NCBI GenBank assembly: GCA_017473665.1
Contig: JAFUKK010000005.1
Location: forward strand, 1-10,191
Direction: 5' to 3'
Source: Lachnospiraceae bacterium
GTDB lineage: Bacteria > Bacillota > Clostridia > Lachnospirales > Lachnospiraceae
DNA: 10,191 bases
Positions within the stretch are counted from its first letter, which is position 1, and each line of letters opens with the position of its first letter. The translations under genes were made by a program, and so were the position numbers. This document shows positions 7,598 to 10,191 of this stretch, piece by piece. The notes under the pieces are model-generated. The model did no database searches, was not told where the DNA came from, and was given only the letters and a program-made list of their open reading frames with translations.

Positions 7598-7626
7598 TTG
7601 ACAAAATTATAGGCTTCTGTTATTAT
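7598..7626 (+). promoter_or_regulatory. Near-consensus sigma-A promoter for the SH3/SleB-type hydrolase gene
   Basis: TTGACA (7598-7603), a 17-base spacer, and TATTAT (7621-7626) form an almost ideal vegetative promoter. Transcription should start near 7633, giving a leader of about 90 bases. The leader carries a second copy of the sequence around the -35: GAAACTTG-ACAAAATT at 7593-7608 recurs at 7643-7660 with a TA inserted in the middle. Confidence 0.85.
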
Positions 7627-7722
7627 AGTCAGCGTACGTTTTGAAACTTGTAACAAAATTGTAATAATTTAGTTAAAAATGAGTAATCATTATAACAGGA
7701 AAAATTACGGAGGCAAATTATA

Positions 7723-8811
7723 ATGGCAAGAAGCAGAAGGCTGCTTGTGGCACTGGCGGGAATGTGTTTATCCCTGCTCATCGTGGTGCAGACAGGCATG
7801 ACCGCATCCGCTGGCAGCAATAAAAATTATCTGAATGAGCTGAACGCCGGTGTTGCATCTATCTTAAATCCCAGTGCTACCAATACAGCAGAGATTTTGA
7901 ATGCAACCAAGCAGGAGTTACAGCTGGAGGATGTGGTAATTGAGACTGAAACAGAAGAGTCTACTCTGGTAATGGCAAACGTAAAGAAAGCGTTGAATAT
8001 CAGAACAGAAGCCAGAGAAGATGCCAAAAAGATTGGTAAGTTGTATAAGGACTGTGGTGGTACCATTCTGGAGAGAGCAGAGGGATGGACCAAACTCCAA
8101 AGCGGTAATGTAGTAGGCTGGGCAAAGGATGAGTATCTTTTGTTTGGCGAAGAAGCAAGAGCTCTGGCAGATCAGGTGGGTAAAACCATTTGTACCGTCA
8201 GCGAGGCTACAGTACGTGTGAGACAGGAACCCAGTACAGAATCTGTTACCTATGGTTTATTACCTAAGGGTGAGATTATGGAAGTCATCAATCAGACAGA
8301 GGATGGTTGGGTAAGTGTTGACTTTGAAGGCAAGACAGGATATATATCTGCGGAATGTGTGGATATTGATTTCTGGATTGATGCCGGTGAGACCAATGAA
8401 GAAATCACTGCCCGTGAAGAGGCGGAGAAGGAAGCAAAGCGTCATGTAAATTATGGCGAATACACTACTGATGCCGACACCACGTTGTTGTTGGCAGCAT
8501 TGATTCACTGTGAGGCCCGGGGTGAGAGCTATGAGGGTCAGGTGGCAGTAGGTGCGGTAGTTATGAACCGTGTGCGCAGCAAGGCGTATCCCGATACCAT
8601 TCACGGTGTTATCTATGCATCAGGACAGTTTACACCTGCCATGAGCGGTGCGGTAAACAGAGTGCTGGAGTCCGGTAAGATTAATCAGAGCTGTATCGAT
8701 GCAGCCAAAGATGCGTTGTCCGGTACCTCTCCTGTGGGAGATTGCACCAGCTTCCGTCGAAATAACGGTACCAGAAAGGGTATTGTCATCGGTAATCATA
8801 TTTTCTTCTAA
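7723..8811 (+). CDS. Secreted cell-wall hydrolase with two SH3 domains and a SleB/CwlJ-type catalytic domain
   Basis: A 362-residue exported protein. Residues 1-30 are a signal peptide: RSRR charge, a hydrophobic core LLVALAGMCLSLLIVV, and an ASA cleavage site. After a low-complexity acidic stretch come two bacterial SH3 domains, about 85-145 (ALNIRTEA ... GWAKDEYLLFG) and about 155-220 (VRVRQEPSTES ... GYISAECVD), which usually bind peptidoglycan. Residues 253-362 match the Hydrolase_2 (SleB/CwlJ) family: LIHCEARGE with candidate catalytic Glu264, EGQVAVGAVVMNRV, YASGQFTP, and a closing GNHIFF. The family holds spore-cortex lytic enzymes, but copies with SH3 domains in Lachnospiraceae act on vegetative walls or are of unknown role, so a germination role is not implied. 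The ATG follows ACGGAGG. It has its own promoter and terminator. Confidence 0.92.
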   Translation: MARSRRLLVALAGMCLSLLIVVQTGMTASAGSNKNYLNELNAGVASILNPSATNTAEILNATKQELQLEDVVIETETEESTLVMANVKKALNIRTEAREDAKKIGKLYKDCGGTILERAEGWTKLQSGNVVGWAKDEYLLFGEEARALADQVGKTICTVSEATVRVRQEPSTESVTYGLLPKGEIMEVINQTEDGWVSVDFEGKTGYISAECVDIDFWIDAGETNEEITAREEAEKEAKRHVNYGEYTTDADTTLLLAALIHCEARGESYEGQVAVGAVVMNRVRSKAYPDTIHGVIYASGQFTPAMSGAVNRVLESGKINQSCIDAAKDALSGTSPVGDCTSFRRNNGTRKGIVIGNHIFF

Positions 8812-8816
8812 AATCC

Positions 8817-8852
8817 AAGAGAGGAGTGCAGTTTTGTACTTCTCTCTTTTTT
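8817..8852 (+). terminator. Rho-independent terminator after the cell-wall hydrolase gene
   Basis: A 12-base-pair stem with two G-U wobbles (8819-8830 with 8835-8846), loop GTTT, then six T residues. It is extended by A-T pairs with the T tract. It sits only seven bases after the TAA stop and should end a single-gene transcript. Confidence 0.88.
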
Positions 8853-8880
8853 GCATATTTTGTACCGGAAAGGAATATTT

Positions 8881-8909
8881 TTGCATAGAAAAGCATAGTT
8901 TGATACAAT
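8881..8909 (+). promoter_or_regulatory. Candidate promoter P1 for nfeD-SPFH, with extended -10
   Basis: TTGCAT (8881-8886), a 17-base spacer, and TACAAT (8904-8909) preceded by TGA, which gives the TGn extended -10 element. It follows directly on the terminator at 8847 and points into the nfeD gene. Confidence 0.65.
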
Positions 8910-8937
8910 AACCCCCTTTATCGTGCAATAAAAGCAA

Positions 8938-8966
8938 TTGTAACAGCGGGTAAAATGTAGTACACT
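8938..8966 (+). promoter_or_regulatory. Candidate promoter P2 for nfeD-SPFH
   Basis: TTGTAA (8938-8943), a 17-base spacer, and TACACT (8961-8966). It is weaker than P1 by consensus and lies 57 bases downstream of it. The two together would be tandem promoters; one may be chance. Confidence 0.45.
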
Positions 8967-9008
8967 AAGTATACAATTTAAGAAAACATTAGGGTAGGAG
9001 GTGTATCT

Positions 9009-9452
9009 ATGAATGACATGTTGATATTTTGGCTGATTTTGCTGATTGTTACCATTGCCATTGAGGCTTTGACACTGGGACTTACCTCCATTTGGTTTGC
9101 AGGAGGAGCACTGGTGGCGATACTGGCAGCACTTTTGAATCTGCCGGTGATAGTACAGATTGTGTTATTTGTAGTCGTTTCAGTGGTGATGCTCATATTT
9201 ACCAGGCCCATAGCGGTGAAGTATTTTAATAAGGACCGTATTAGGACCAATGTGGAGAGTATGGTAGGCAAGCAGGCCATTGTAATCAGTGAGATTGATA
9301 ATCTTCAGGGAATCGGCCAGGTCACTGTAGGCGGCCAGGAATGGAGTGCCCGTAGCGCAGATGATAAGCTGAGCTTTCAGGTGGGCGAGGTGGTGCGCGT
9401 GGTAGCTGTAAATGGTGTAAAACTGGTAGTAAAACCTGATGTGAATCAATAA
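9009..9452 (+). CDS. NfeD-like membrane protein (short form)
   Basis: A 147-residue integral membrane protein of the NfeD family, short form without the ClpP-like protease domain. About residues 4-64 are almost wholly hydrophobic and fit three membrane segments, including the typical IWFAGGALVA turn. Residues about 78-147 form the C-terminal OB-fold domain: RTNVESMVGKQAIV, then IGQVTVGGQEWSARS and a closing VNGVKLVVKP. The ATG follows AGGAGGT. The SPFH gene begins 40 bases later; this pairing is common, and NfeD proteins of this kind are thought to partner flotillin/stomatin-like proteins in membrane microdomains or in membrane fluidity control. Confidence 0.9.
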   Translation: MNDMLIFWLILLIVTIAIEALTLGLTSIWFAGGALVAILAALLNLPVIVQIVLFVVVSVVMLIFTRPIAVKYFNKDRIRTNVESMVGKQAIVISEIDNLQGIGQVTVGGQEWSARSADDKLSFQVGEVVRVVAVNGVKLVVKPDVNQ

Positions 9453-9492
9453 AGAAGTATGAGGGGATGCGATATCCCGGAAAGGTGGAGAA

Positions 9493-9879
9493 ATGGAATA
9501 TTTAATTATTGCATTGATTGTGTTACTGTTAATCATTTTGGTGTCCTGTATCAAGATTGTACCTCAGGCACAGGCTTATGTTATGGAGCGTCTGGGTGCA
9601 TATCAGGGTACCTGGTCCGTAGGCTTACATGTAAAGGTTCCTTTTATTGATCGTGTGGCCAGAAGAGTGAACCTGAAGGAGCAGGTGGCAGATTTCCCTC
9701 CTCAGCCCGTTATCACCAAGGATAACGTTACCATGAGAATTGATACGGTAGTATTTTACCAGATTACCGATCCCAAGCTGTTTACTTACGGCGTGGAGAA
9801 TCCTATGATGGCTATCGAGAATCTGACTGCTACTACTCTTCGTAATATCATCGGCGATCTGGAATTAGACCAGACATAG
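9493..9879 (+). CDS. SPFH/Band 7 (stomatin-like) protein, N-terminal part, ended by an in-frame TAG
   Basis: The first 128 codons of a membrane-anchored SPFH protein. Residues about 3-17 form a hydrophobic anchor (LIIALIVLLLIILVS), followed by the Band 7 domain: QAQAYVMERLGAYQGTW, LKEQVADFPPQPVITKDNV, DTVVFYQITDPK, and NLTATTLRNIIGDLELDQT. Relatives continue DQTLTSRETIN; here the Leu codon is replaced by TAG at 9877-9879 and the frame goes on at TSRETIN. The protein would form oligomers at the membrane. The ATG follows GGTGGAG. Stopping here would cut the Band 7 domain and remove the coiled coil needed for assembly. Confidence 0.87.
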   Translation: MEYLIIALIVLLLIILVSCIKIVPQAQAYVMERLGAYQGTWSVGLHVKVPFIDRVARRVNLKEQVADFPPQPVITKDNVTMRIDTVVFYQITDPKLFTYGVENPMMAIENLTATTLRNIIGDLELDQT

Positions 9880-10191
9880 ACCAGCCGTGAGACCATCAAT
9901 ACCAAGATGAGAGCAGCACTGGATATTGCTACCGACCCTTGGGGTATTAAGGTAAACCGTGTAGAGCTTAAGAACATTATTCCTCCCGCAGAGATTCAGA
10001 ATGCAATGGAGAAGCAGATGAAGGCTGAGCGTGAGAGACGTGAGGCTGTTACCCGTGCAGAAGGTGAAAAGAGAGCAAGCATCCTTCAGGCAGAAGGTTT
10101 GAAGGAATCTGCAATTCTGAAGGCAGAAGCAGAGAAACAGTCCGCGATCCTGAAGGCAGAGGCACAGAAGGAGGCTATGATCCGCGAGGCG
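9880..10191 (+). CDS. SPFH/Band 7 protein, part downstream of the TAG; runs off the window
   Basis: Continues the gene at 9493 in the same frame with canonical sequence: [54 protein letters not shown], then an Ala/Glu/Lys-rich coiled coil with repeated (S)AILKAEA units (about residues 170-233 from the 9493 start). The first ATG is 9907, inside the Band 7 domain, with no good ribosome site, so it is not a likely independent start. The reading frame is open to the last base; the 3' end is outside the window. Confidence 0.85.

Noticed and set aside
1..10191. Mobile elements, CRISPR arrays, tRNA or rRNA genes
   Set aside because: No transposase, terminal inverted repeats, regularly spaced repeats or cloverleaf-like sequences were seen on either strand.

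Overview
The window looks like a chromosomal segment of a Gram-positive Clostridia, most likely a Lachnospiraceae-type gut anaerobe. This rests on protein style (DnaE, PFK, TrmH-family methylase, ProC and a SleB-type cell-wall hydrolase all read like that group), strong GGAGG ribosome sites, sigma-A-type promoters and rho-independent terminators. The family assignment is recognition from memory, not a search. All genes lie on the + strand.

Layout. 1-522: the end of a trypsin-fold serine peptidase whose start is off the window. 538-4233: dnaE, the DNA polymerase III alpha subunit, broken by one in-frame TAG at 1711-1713. 4281-5255: ATP-dependent 6-phosphofructokinase, followed by a clear terminator at 5273-5309. 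5397-6182: TrmH/SpoU-family RNA methyltransferase, broken by one in-frame TAG at 5616-5618. 6192-6647: Nudix hydrolase. 6768-7565: proC, pyrroline-5-carboxylate reductase. 7598-7626: near-consensus promoter. 7723-8811: secreted protein with two SH3 domains and a SleB-type hydrolase domain, followed by a terminator at 8817-8852. 8881-8966: tandem candidate promoters. 9009-9452: NfeD-like membrane protein. 9493-10191: SPFH/stomatin protein, cut by the window end and broken by one in-frame TAG at 9877-9879.

The genes are ordinary housekeeping and envelope functions in about four transcription units: peptidase-dnaE-pfk; methylase-Nudix-proC; the hydrolase alone; nfeD-SPFH. The last pair is a known partnership in which an NfeD protein is coupled to a membrane-scaffolding SPFH protein. 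I see no phage, insertion sequence, CRISPR array, tRNA or rRNA, and no obvious new multi-gene system.

The unusual signal is at codon level. Three conserved genes, one of them a replicative polymerase, each carry exactly one in-frame stop, always TAG, with the same reading frame and good homology resuming straight after and no frameshift. In dnaE the TAG sits in a 69-base stretch where four conserved residues are altered, each explainable by a single G-to-T or C-to-A change. The PFK has two unusual active-site residues. Sequence or assembly error (or DNA damage) is the plainest explanation; amber suppression or readthrough is the exciting alternative. TAG also ends four genes normally, and the expected residues at the three sites differ (Glu, Glu, Leu), so a simple genome-wide reassignment is unlikely.
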